Of a stretch of DNA of 5,386 bases, positions 1-5,218 are shown piece by piece (positions within the stretch are counted from its first letter, which is position 1; each line of letters starts with the position of its first letter). The stretch lies in the NCBI GenBank assembly GCA_003488145.1, contig DNMQ01000131.1, forward strand, positions 1 through 5,386, in the 5' to 3' direction. Origin of the DNA: Pseudomonas sp. GTDB taxonomy: Bacteria > Pseudomonadota > Gammaproteobacteria > Pseudomonadales > Pseudomonadaceae. Made by a program: the position numbers and the translations under genes. The notes beneath the pieces are model-generated. The model made no database searches and had not been told where the DNA came from. It saw only the letters and a list, made by a program, of their open reading frames with translations.

Positions 1-393
1 GACAACCTGCGGCTGAACATCATTGGTGTCGTGGCCGGATTGGCGCTGACGATCGGAATCGTCAGGTGGCTGTACTGGCAGCAGCCGTGGATGGCGGCGG
101 CGGTGTACGGCTGGAAGCTCAAGCGCAGCCTGATGCGTGTGACCAACATGATGCACCAGGTCAAGGCAGGCGTAAGTGCGGGCGACCCGGATGCGATGAA
201 GCTGCTGCGCTTCTATCACCTGGGGCTGACGCAGATGCATCGGCTCGATGGCAACTCCAGCGGCCTCAGCGATTCGGTTGCCGAGATTGATCGTCACCGC
301 GAGGCGATGGAGGCGCGGAACATGGACACCGATCAGCCACGCCTGGAGTCGGGTTGGCTGGAGCGAGTCGGACGGATCGAGGCGAAGCGCTGA
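1..393 (+). CDS. DUF3087-like membrane protein, 3' part
   Basis: The frame is open from the first base of the window and ends at TGA 391-393, giving 130 visible residues; the true start lies upstream. Residues 7-26 (IIGVVAGLALTIGIVRWLYW) form one hydrophobic membrane segment. It is followed by a basic stretch (YGWKLKRSLMRVTNMMHQVK), then LLRFYHLGLTQMHRLDGNSS and a charged helical tail rich in Glu and Arg. The segment WQQPWMAAAVYGWKLKRSLM and the 'LRFYHLGLTQMH.LDGNSS' block match what I remember of the DUF3087 family of Pseudomonas inner-membrane proteins, whose function is unknown. Nothing in the sequence links it to copper. It runs convergently towards the cop operon, with stops 45 bp apart, so it is probably a flanking housekeeping gene that marks the edge of the metal locus. 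Confidence 0.8.
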   Translation, partial: DNLRLNIIGVVAGLALTIGIVRWLYWQQPWMAAAVYGWKLKRSLMRVTNMMHQVKAGVSAGDPDAMKLLRFYHLGLTQMHRLDGNSSGLSDSVAEIDRHREAMEARNMDTDQPRLESGWLERVGRIEAKR

Positions 394-396
394 AGC

Positions 397-433
397 GAAC
401 GGCTTGAAGGACGATTGCGCCGTTCATGGCGCA
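397..433. terminator. hairpin-forming repeats between convergent genes
   Basis: Two overlapping inverted repeats fill the 45-bp gap between the DUF3087-like stop (393) and the cytochrome stop (439). One is GAACGGC (397-403) with GCCGTTC (419-425), separated by 15 nt. The other is TGCGCC (416-421) with GGCGCA (428-433), with a 6-nt loop. They share bases, so only one can form at a time. The position suits a bidirectional terminator, but neither has a T-run on either strand, so intrinsic termination is not demonstrated. Confidence 0.35.
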
Positions 434-438
434 GCGCA

Positions 439-1071
439 TCAATGCACGTGGCGGCTACCGTCCGGGTGGTGGTGTACGTCGGCTTCCGGTACTGCTTCCG
501 ATTGCGCCGGCGCATGGCCGCTGTGATCGTGCATGTCCGATTCACCGCCACCGTGCTGGTGGCCGTCACTAGAGTCCACCAGCGTCTGGTATTCCAGCGG
601 GGTGAGTGAGGGCAGCTGTTCGACGAAGGCGACCAGCGACCAGATGTAGCGGTCCTCCATGAACTTGCCCCACGCCGGCATGCCGGTGGACTTGATTCCA
701 TGTTTGATGACCCAGAAAGTCGCGGCCGGGTCGTTGTCGCGGGAGTCCTCGGCAAGCGTTGGGGGCGCGGGGTAGAGACCCTGGCTCAGTTCGGTCGGCT
801 CGACGCCGGGCGCCAGGTGGCAACCGACGCACATGGCCGCGTAGTTGCCCGCCCCGGAACGAATCTGCTCGGCAGACCCCAGCGTCGGCACTTCGAGGTC
901 GCGGGCGCGCACGGCCACGGCGCGTTCACGGGTGGTCTCCAGCACGGCGTGCAGTGGCGCGCTGTGCGGGGCGTCCGCGCCGACATCGATGAGGCCGGAA
1001 TACACCACCAGCGCGCCGCCGATTGCGACCAGCAGGGTGCTTAGTGCCAGTGTCGCCAGGACAGCCTTCAT
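439..1071 (-). CDS. Membrane-anchored or secreted single-haem cytochrome c with His-rich tail
   Basis: This is a 210-residue protein. Residues 1-27 are a hydrophobic export signal or anchor; no clear signal-peptidase site follows, so it may stay tethered to the inner membrane facing the periplasm. The haem-c motif CVGCH is at 81-85. The likely axial ligand is Met131 in STGMPAWGKF, followed by the helix YIWSLVAFVEQLP typical of class I cytochromes. The tail from about residue 166 is non-cytochrome in character and carries ten His, including HQH, HDHSGH and VHHHP. The start ATG lies 10 nt after the copB stop, with a TGAGG ribosome site formed partly by that stop, so the gene is the last of the copA operon. 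Known copABCD clusters carry copC and copD here. A role as electron partner of CopA, or as a copper-binding redox protein, is inference. Confidence 0.85.
   Translation of the reverse strand: MKAVLATLALSTLLVAIGGALVVYSGLIDVGADAPHSAPLHAVLETTRERAVAVRARDLEVPTLGSAEQIRSGAGNYAAMCVGCHLAPGVEPTELSQGLYPAPPTLAEDSRDNDPAATFWVIKHGIKSTGMPAWGKFMEDRYIWSLVAFVEQLPSLTPLEYQTLVDSSDGHQHGGGESDMHDHSGHAPAQSEAVPEADVHHHPDGSRHVH
442..576 (-). other. His-rich C-terminal tail of the cytochrome
   Basis: Codons 166-210 of the cytochrome encode a hydrophilic, probably disordered tail with His at 171, 173, 181, 183, 186, 200, 201, 202, 208 and 210, plus Met180. The MHDHSGH piece resembles the Met-Asp-His motifs of the other proteins in this operon. 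It lies outside the normal class I cytochrome fold, which ends near residue 155. Copper or nickel binding is likely from composition only. Confidence 0.7.
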
Positions 1072-1081
1072 ACGTGGGGCC

Positions 1082-2056
1082 TCAGAACCAGAAGCGAATA
1101 CCGGCTACCAGCTTCGCCTCGCTGACGTCTTCGTCATCGGCACGCAGCAGGTCAGCGGTATTGCCGTAGGCACGGCCCCAGCTGACGCCGACATAGGGCG
1201 CGAACTGACGACTTATCTCGTAACGCAGGCGCAGACCGACACTGGCGTCGCTGAGACCGGAGCCGACGCCGCGCGCCTGGTCGTTGCGCCCGTGCAGGTT
1301 CAGTTCCGCGGTGGGCTGCAGTACCCAGCGCTGGGTCAGCAGGATGTCGTATTCAGCCTCCAGGCGCAGCGCGCTCTGGCCGCCCTCGCCAAGGAAAGCC
1401 GTGGCTTCGGTTTCCAGACCGAACAGTGGCATGCCCTGCACGCCAAAGGCGGCCCAGGTCTGTGGCGAACCAGGCTTGAAGTCCTGGCGCACGCCGGCGA
1501 CGGTTTCCCACCAGGGGCCGATGGCGTGGCTCCAGAGCAGCTGCAGTTCGGCCTCCTCGGTGCGGCCATTGGTGCGCTCACCCTCGGAGCGGAAGGCGAG
1601 GCGGTCGATGTCGCCGCCATACCAGCCGGAAATGTCCCAGGCCAGCGTGCTGCCTTTATCTGCGTCCTGCCATTCCAGCTGATCGGCAAGGAACAGAAAA
1701 TTGCTGCCGCCCTGGTGCATAGAATGAGGCGGCAGGTCGGGAAATGCCGCGGCGCGGTCAGCATCGCTGATCGTAGGGATTGGCGTGCGCGGCTCCTGTC
1801 CGGTGCCAACGCCGGTGACCGGTGGGTGAGCCATTGAACTGTGATCCATGCTGCTGTGATCGCGATGATCCATGCCGCCTTGGTTCATGGGCTCATGGTT
1901 CATCTGGCTGTGATCCATCTGCCCAGGATCCATCTGGCTGTGGTCCGCTGGCGCAGCGTGCCCGGCGTGTCCGGAATGATCCCTGGCCTGCTGCGCCTGG
2001 CTCGCCGTCGCAGCCAGTGCGAGGGCGATGGCGACCGGCAGTGTCTTAATGATCAT
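1082..2056 (-). CDS. copB: CopB, outer-membrane copper-resistance protein
   Basis: This is a 324-residue protein, close to the roughly 300-330 usual for CopB/PcoB. Residues 1-21 are a signal peptide ending SQA, with QQARDH after the cut. Residues 25-80 form a low-complexity His/Met region built on a DHxxM pentapeptide (see the repeat entry). From about 110 the sequence is the family's conserved domain, with [38 protein letters not shown] and a series of amphipathic strands ([27 protein letters not shown]). It ends in WF, as expected of an outer-membrane beta barrel. CopB of Pseudomonas syringae is an outer-membrane protein needed for full copper resistance; export or binding of copper is the accepted role. 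The start overlaps the end of the upstream small gene by 11 bp, and AAGG lies 8 nt before the ATG, suggesting translational coupling. Confidence 0.95.
   Translation of the reverse strand: MIIKTLPVAIALALAATASQAQQARDHSGHAGHAAPADHSQMDPGQMDHSQMNHEPMNQGGMDHRDHSSMDHSSMAHPPVTGVGTGQEPRTPIPTISDADRAAAFPDLPPHSMHQGGSNFLFLADQLEWQDADKGSTLAWDISGWYGGDIDRLAFRSEGERTNGRTEEAELQLLWSHAIGPWWETVAGVRQDFKPGSPQTWAAFGVQGMPLFGLETEATAFLGEGGQSALRLEAEYDILLTQRWVLQPTAELNLHGRNDQARGVGSGLSDASVGLRLRYEISRQFAPYVGVSWGRAYGNTADLLRADDEDVSEAKLVAGIRFWF
1826..1945 (-). repeat. DHxxM pentapeptide repeats in CopB
   Basis: Residues 38-77 of CopB read as tandem five-residue units: [25 protein letters not shown], then DHRDHSSM and DHSSM. Met falls at 42, 47, 52, 57 and 62 with exact five-residue spacing, then at 70 and 75 after a three-residue slip. 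The DNA shows the repeat too: CATCTGGCTGTG occurs at 1901-1912 and again 30 bp away at 1931-1942. Met/His arrays of this kind bind Cu(I) and Cu(II) in CopA and CopB of pseudomonads. Confidence 0.85.
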
Positions 2057-2366
2057 GCGGCTTGCCTTGTTCGGCGCCCTTTGGCAGGTCCTTCTGCATC
2101 TTTCCGTCGCCCATGCTGCCGTGGTCCATGTGGTCGGAACCCATGTGCTGGTCGTGCATGTCCTGCATCTTGTCGTGGTCCATGCCCTGCATCATGTCGC
2201 CCTGCTTTTTTCCGGGCTTGGGTTGACTGGCCTGCGGCGCGGCCTGTTCGGCTGGCGCGTTGGCGGGATGATGACCGTCGTGCTCGCTTTGCGCGTAGGC
2301 GGCGTTGAGGCTGAGAGCGGCGGTCAGGCCGATGGCGAGCAGGGCGTGCAATTTGATCGTGTTCAT
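2046..2366 (-). CDS. Small secreted Met/His-rich protein
   Basis: This is a 106-residue protein lying between copA and copB. I chose the ATG at 2366 because GGAGA sits 5 nt upstream and the resulting N-terminus is a clean signal peptide ([20 protein letters not shown], cut after AYA at 25). The in-frame ATG at 2381 overlaps the copA stop but has no good ribosome site and would add five polar residues. The mature part is hydrophilic and probably unstructured: a Gln/Ala/Pro linker (36-55), then a Met/His block (57-90) with [28 protein letters not shown] and GKM, and a basic end with HDH. No catalytic fold is visible. I do not recognise a named family; small proteins of this type are found in some cop operons. 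A periplasmic copper buffer, or a carrier between CopA and CopB, is inference from composition and position. Confidence 0.8.
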   Translation of the reverse strand: MNTIKLHALLAIGLTAALSLNAAYAQSEHDGHHPANAPAEQAAPQASQPKPGKKQGDMMQGMDHDKMQDMHDQHMGSDHMDHGSMGDGKMQKDLPKGAEQGKPHDH

Positions 2367-2377
2367 AGGCTTCTCCG
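2367..2377 (-). promoter_or_regulatory. Ribosome binding site that sets the small-protein start
   Basis: On the minus strand the sequence reads CGGAGAAGCCT directly before the ATG at 2366, with GGAGA at a 5-nt spacing. This favours 2366 over the upstream ATG at 2381, which is preceded only by GTAGAAGA. It leaves 11 bp between the copA stop and the start codon. Confidence 0.7.
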
Positions 2378-4153
2378 TCATTCTTCTACGCGGACTTCGC
2401 GGAACATCCCGAGGTCCATGTGCATCAGCATGTGGCAGTGATAGGCCCAGCGACCGAGGGCGTCAGCGGTGACGCGATAGCTGCGTTTCGAACCCGGTGG
2501 CATGTCGATGGTGTGCTTGCGCACCTGGAAATTGCCGTGTTCGTCCTCCAGATCGCTCCACAGCCCGTGCAGGTGGATGGGGTGGTGCATCATGGTGTCG
2601 TTGACCAGCACGAAGCGCACCCGCTCGCCGTATCTGAGGCGGATCGGCTCGGCATCGGCGAAAGGGATGCCGTCGAACGACCAGGCGAAGCGCTCCATGT
2701 GCCCGGTCAGGTGCAGTTCGATGGTGCGCGTCGGCTCACGGCCGTCCGGATCGGCGAAGGTGCTGCGCAGGTCGGCGTAGGTCAGCACGCGCCGGCCGTT
2801 GTCGCGCAGGCCGATGCCGGGATCGTCCAGCTTGGGCACCGGCATCATGGTCTGCATGTCCACCAGCGGGTTGTCGGTTTCACTGGCCGGATGCGCCTGC
2901 ATACCGCCGCCGGACGAGCCGTGGCCCATGGTCGCGTGGTCCATCTGGCCGTGGTCCATCGCGCCATGCCCGGCATGGGCGTCATGACCCTGCGCGGGTG
3001 CCGCTGCAGCCTGGCCGTGGGCGGCATGATCACCGTGGCCCATGTCCTCCATGCTCAGTTCTGGGCGCGGATCGGGCTCGGGCACCGGCGCCTGCAGGCC
3101 ATCGCGCACGGCCAGGGTCCCACGGGCATAGCCGCTGCGGTCCATGGCTTGGGCGAACAGGGTATAGGCGTCCTGGCTGCCGTCCGGCTCGACTATCACG
3201 TCGAGGGTTTCCGCCACGGCCAGGCGCACTTCGTCCACCTGCACCGGTTCCACATTCTGCCCATCGGCGGCAACCACGGTGAGCTTGAGGCCGGGGATGC
3301 GGAAGTCGAAGTAGCTCATCGCCGAGCCGTTGATCAGGCGCAGGCGGATGCGCTCGCCTGGCTGGAAGAGGCCGGTCCAGTTGCCGTCCGGCGCCTGGCC
3401 GTTGAGCAGGTAGGTATAGGTGGCACCGCTGATGTCGGCCAGATCGGTCGGCGACATGTTCATCTTCGCCCAGGCCCAGCGCTCGCTGACGGTGTCACTC
3501 CAGCCGTTGTCGGCGACATCGTCGATGAAATCGCCAAGCGTGCGGCGGCCCCGGTTGTAGTAGTCCGAGCGTTTCTTCAGCTTGGCTAGTACCCGCGCCG
3601 GGCTTTCGTCGGTCCAGTCGGAGAGGAACACCACATAGTCGCGGTCGTAGCTGAATGGGTCGGGCTCCTTGGGATCGATGATCAGCGCGCCATAGACGCC
3701 CAGCTGTTCCTGAAAACCGGAGTGGCTGTGGTACCAGTAAGTGCCGCTCTGGACGACCTTGAAGCGGTATTCGTACATGCCATCCGGCGCGATGCCGGCG
3801 AAGCTGAAGCCGGGTACGCCGTCCATGTTGGCCGGCAGCAGGATGCCGTGCCAATGGATGGAGGTGTCGTGGGGCAGCCGGTTGCGCACGCGCAGGGTCA
3901 CGGTATCGCCCTCGCGCCAGCGCAGCAGCGGGCCGGGGATGCTGCCGTTGATGGCCATGGCAGTGCGGCGGTTGCCGGTGAAGTCCACGCTCATGGAGTC
4001 GATGGTGAGGTCGAACTCGGTGCCGCTGAGCACCGTCGGCTGACCTGGGCTGGTCAGCGCCCAGACGGGCTGTTGCCACAGCCCGAGGCCAGCGACGGCG
4101 CCGCCGGCAGCCAGGCTTTTGACGAAGGTGCGCCGAGAACTGGTCAATTGCAT
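2378..4153 (-). CDS. copA: CopA, periplasmic multicopper oxidase
   Basis: With the start at 4153 this is a 591-residue protein, close to the roughly 605-610 of CopA/PcoA. The N-terminus MQLTSSRRTFVKSLAAGG has a twin-arginine motif at 6-13 and a cut likely after VWA (32), so it is folded with copper and exported by Tat. The frame opens earlier, but only at a TTG (4225) with no ribosome site; AGGA lies 5 nt before the ATG chosen. Three cupredoxin domains are expected. Visible copper ligands are HWH (100, 102) and HSH (142, 144) in the first, and HPIHLH (524, 527, 529) and HCHMLMHMDLGM (His572, Cys573, His574, His578, Met583) in the last. This is a complete type 1 plus trinuclear type 2/3 set. 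A Met/His-rich insert lies at 367-417. The known family role is periplasmic Cu(I) oxidation and copper sequestration. It is first in its operon, behind a CopR-type box. Confidence 0.97.
   Translation of the reverse strand: MQLTSSRRTFVKSLAAGGAVAGLGLWQQPVWALTSPGQPTVLSGTEFDLTIDSMSVDFTGNRRTAMAINGSIPGPLLRWREGDTVTLRVRNRLPHDTSIHWHGILLPANMDGVPGFSFAGIAPDGMYEYRFKVVQSGTYWYHSHSGFQEQLGVYGALIIDPKEPDPFSYDRDYVVFLSDWTDESPARVLAKLKKRSDYYNRGRRTLGDFIDDVADNGWSDTVSERWAWAKMNMSPTDLADISGATYTYLLNGQAPDGNWTGLFQPGERIRLRLINGSAMSYFDFRIPGLKLTVVAADGQNVEPVQVDEVRLAVAETLDVIVEPDGSQDAYTLFAQAMDRSGYARGTLAVRDGLQAPVPEPDPRPELSMEDMGHGDHAAHGQAAAAPAQGHDAHAGHGAMDHGQMDHATMGHGSSGGGMQAHPASETDNPLVDMQTMMPVPKLDDPGIGLRDNGRRVLTYADLRSTFADPDGREPTRTIELHLTGHMERFAWSFDGIPFADAEPIRLRYGERVRFVLVNDTMMHHPIHLHGLWSDLEDEHGNFQVRKHTIDMPPGSKRSYRVTADALGRWAYHCHMLMHMDLGMFREVRVEE
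2903..3055 (-). other. Met/His-rich insert in CopA
   Basis: Codons 367-417 of CopA encode SMEDMGHGDHAAHG, an Ala/Gln linker, then HDAHAGHGAMDHGQMDHATM and GHG...GGGM. It falls between the second and third cupredoxin domains, where CopA/PcoA proteins carry Met-rich copper-binding repeats. The units GAMDH, GQMDH and ATMGH follow the same five-residue rhythm as the CopB array. Confidence 0.85.
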
Positions 4154-4158
4154 GCGGG

Positions 4159-4162
4159 TCCT
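4159..4162 (-). promoter_or_regulatory. copA: Ribosome binding site that sets the copA start
   Basis: AGGA on the minus strand lies 5 nt before the ATG at 4153, and the protein then starts directly with a Tat signal. The upstream TTG at 4225 has no such site, and would place 24 polar, basic residues ahead of the signal. Confidence 0.7.
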
Positions 4163-4227
4163 GTTCGGTCGATCGAATTGTTGGTTTGCCGTCGCGCAGG
4201 CGCGACGTTGCAACGCTTGTGACAAGC

Positions 4228-4233
4228 ACCATA
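4228..4233 (-). promoter_or_regulatory. copA: Possible -10 element of copA
   Basis: TATGGT on the minus strand lies about 75 bp before the copA ATG and 33 bp downstream of the CopR-type box. No -35 hexamer of good quality lies 17 bp upstream (GGTCGC), as would fit an activator-dependent promoter. The call is weak and rests on position and a partial match only. Confidence 0.3.
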
Positions 4234-4266
4234 GCGCGGTGCATCTGTCAGCGACCTGAAGCGAAA

Positions 4267-4284
4267 ATTACGATTTTGTCAGCT
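4267..4284. promoter_or_regulatory. CopR-type box upstream of copA
   Basis: The plus strand reads ATTACGATTTTGTCAGCT; on the copA strand this is AGCTGACAAAATCGTAAT. It contains an imperfect dyad TTAC-N6-GTCA and matches the site before copR (5219-5236) at 16 of 18 positions. The TGACAAAA core resembles the sites of copper response regulators of the CusR/PcoR/CopR group. It lies 113 bp upstream of the copA ATG and 78 bp beyond the DUF411 gene stop. Binding by CopR is inferred from the shared site and from the adjacent copR. Confidence 0.75.
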
Positions 4285-4292
4285 GGCAGCGT

Positions 4293-4315
4293 GGCCAGCC
4301 CCAATCGGGCTGGCC
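4293..4315. terminator. Perfect 9-bp hairpin after the DUF411 gene
   Basis: GGCCAGCCC (4293-4301) and GGGCTGGCC (4307-4315) pair perfectly around a 5-nt loop. The hairpin lies 48 bp past the DUF411 stop and just before the copA control region, a sensible place to end the chaperone transcript. There is no T-run after the stem on the minus strand, so it may not terminate on its own. Confidence 0.4.
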
Positions 4316-4323
4316 CTGCCGGA

Positions 4324-4339
4324 GATGCCGAACGGCATC
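4324..4339. repeat. Short hairpin in the DUF411 3' region
   Basis: GATGCCG (4324-4330) and CGGCATC (4333-4339) are inverted around AA, giving a 6-bp stem with a 4-nt loop in practice. It sits between the DUF411 stop and the stronger hairpin at 4293-4315, 8 bp from it. The pair may act together in transcript ending or 3'-end stability. Confidence 0.4.
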
Positions 4340-4362
4340 GCCTGTCCTGATGGCAGCGCGGC

Positions 4363-4809
4363 TTAGCGAACCGGCTGCGCGCCGAGATAGTCGCCGAGCA
4401 CCAGATCGCGGCCCTTGGTGGTCAGGCCGATCACCTGGTACTGCTGGTGCGGCTGGCCATAATCCATGCCCGGCGAGCCCGCCGGCATGCCCGGTACGGC
4501 AACACCGGCGAGATCGTCGCGCTTCTGCAGCTCATGAATCGCCGCAACCGGAACGTGGCCTTCTACGAACTTGCCGTCAATCACACCGGTGTGGCATGAG
4601 CCAAGGCGCGGGGCGACCCCCAGCTTCTGCTTGACCGCAGACATGTTGCTTTCGACGTGATCGCGCACCTCGAAACCGTTGGCCTCCAGGTACTTGATCC
4701 AGTCCTTGCAGCAGCCGCAGTTGGCATCGCGGTGCACATCGATGACATCCGCGGCGTGGGCCATGCCGGACATCAGCAGAGCGGCGAGTGCGGTGAGGTA
4801 GAGTTTCAT
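4363..4809 (-). CDS. DUF411 family secreted metal-associated protein
   Basis: This is a 148-residue protein from the ATG at 4809, chosen because GGAGA lies 5 nt upstream and a clean signal peptide follows (MKLYLTALAALLMSGMAHA, cut after 19). A longer frame from 4851 would put 14 extra residues before the signal. The mature protein starts ADVIDVHRDANCGCCKDWIKYLEANGF, the hallmark of DUF411: CGCC at 31-34 in a thioredoxin-like setting. Next come a conserved SCHT (71-74), GHVPVAAI and VPGMPAGSPGMD. Three Cys, one His and two Met in these motifs could bind a metal. DUF411 genes often sit beside copper or silver resistance genes, but I know of no settled function. The gene starts 20 bp after the chaperone stop, so the two are probably cotranscribed. 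Location is periplasmic or lipid-free secreted. Confidence 0.9.
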   Translation of the reverse strand: MKLYLTALAALLMSGMAHAADVIDVHRDANCGCCKDWIKYLEANGFEVRDHVESNMSAVKQKLGVAPRLGSCHTGVIDGKFVEGHVPVAAIHELQKRDDLAGVAVPGMPAGSPGMDYGQPHQQYQVIGLTTKGRDLVLGDYLGAQPVR

Positions 4810-4829
4810 GGGCTTCTCCAGAGCGATGT

Positions 4830-5087
4830 TCAGTTGCAGCCGCAACCGCATCCGGTTTTGCGGGGCGTCGGGGCAGGCGAGTCGGTGGTGACCTCGGCAG
4901 GGTAACCGGCTTCGTCGAGTGCGGCGATCAGCTCTGCGCTATCGGCCGTGCCGTCTATCCGGGCGACCCCGGCGGCCAGATCGACCTCGACGCGCTCGAC
5001 ACCCGCCAAGGGCTGTAGTGCCGCGGTTACATGCCGGACGCACGCGCCGCAGGTCATGCCGGATACCTTGAGTTGAATGCTGGTCAT
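4830..5087 (-). CDS. copZ: HMA-domain copper chaperone, CopZ-like
   Basis: This is an 85-residue cytosolic protein without a signal. The HMA fold is clear: strand SIQLKVSGMTCGACVRHV with Cys13 and Cys16 of the MxCxxC motif, helix to LQPLAGV, strand RVEVDLAAGVARIDG, helix ELIAALDEAGYPAEV. Beyond residue 68 the family normally ends; this one continues with a Pro-rich linker and a Cys cluster, GCGCGCN, with Cys at 80, 82 and 84. The start has GAGGA 7 nt upstream. The gene has its own CueR-like promoter. HMA proteins of this type carry Cu(I) to P-type ATPases or to sensors. No ATPase gene is in the window. A MerP-like mercury role is unlikely: there is no signal peptide and all neighbours are copper genes. 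Confidence 0.88.
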   Translation of the reverse strand: MTSIQLKVSGMTCGACVRHVTAALQPLAGVERVEVDLAAGVARIDGTADSAELIAALDEAGYPAEVTTDSPAPTPRKTGCGCGCN

Positions 5088-5103
5088 GGGATGGTCCTCG
5101 GTT

Positions 5104-5126
5104 AGCCAGTTTTGGTAGCACTGGCT
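5104..5126. repeat. Inverted repeat in the chaperone leader
   Basis: AGCCAGT (5104-5110) and ACTGGCT (5120-5126) are perfect 7-bp arms around 9 nt. They fall between the CueR-like promoter and the ribosome site of the chaperone gene, so the element could be the first structure in the transcript or a further protein site. No function is shown. Confidence 0.4.
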
Positions 5127-5128
5127 TG

Positions 5129-5159
5129 ATGCTCAACCTTGACGCGATGGCAAGGTCAA
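5129..5159 (-). promoter_or_regulatory. copZ: MerR/CueR-type promoter of the chaperone gene
   Basis: On the minus strand the -35 element TTGACC (5159-5154) and a weak -10 element GAGCAT (5134-5129) are 19 bp apart, the overlong spacer typical of MerR-family promoters. Within it lies the perfect dyad ACCTTG-N9-CAAGGT (5136-5156), 21 bp in all. This has the geometry and half-sites of known CueR sites such as that of Escherichia coli copA. The promoter points at the chaperone gene, 41 bp from its ATG. Control by a Cu(I)-sensing CueR is a strong inference; the regulator gene itself is not in the window. Confidence 0.82.
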
Positions 5160-5196
5160 GCCTCATTTTTCTGAGTACCACGCTAACCCCGGCGGC

Positions 5197-5212
5197 CTGA
5201 CAAAAGGCTGAT
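5197..5212. promoter_or_regulatory. Second, degenerate CopR-type site in inverted orientation
   Basis: The plus strand reads CTGACAAAAGGCTGAT. Its first nine bases are the exact inverse of TTTTGTCAG at 5226-5234, and it matches the copA-strand reading of the copA box at 12 of 16 positions. Relative to copR it is oriented as the copA box is relative to copA, so it may be the functional site for copR. The match away from the core is weak. Confidence 0.45.
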
Positions 5213-5218
5213 CGGAAG

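Noticed and set aside
845..1837. A 330-codon plus-strand frame opposite the cytochrome and copB genes
   Set aside because: It crosses two well-supported genes in antisense and has no recognisable domain or convincing start.
1826..1945. A CRISPR-like or tandem non-coding repeat array
   Set aside because: The repeats are in frame within copB and are explained by the DHxxM protein array; there are no spacers.
2420..3589. A long open frame on the plus strand (389 codons) opposite copA
   Set aside because: It mirrors the codon pattern of a GC-rich gene on the other strand. The product is a His/Val/Gly-rich string without motifs, and copA has complete family signatures.
4154..4225. A longer copA beginning at 4225
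   Set aside because: It needs a TTG start without a ribosome site, overlaps the likely promoter, and puts 24 polar residues ahead of the Tat signal.
4810..4851. A longer DUF411 protein beginning at 4851
   Set aside because: It would overlap the end of the chaperone gene and bury the signal peptide behind 14 residues; the ATG at 4809 has a strong ribosome site.
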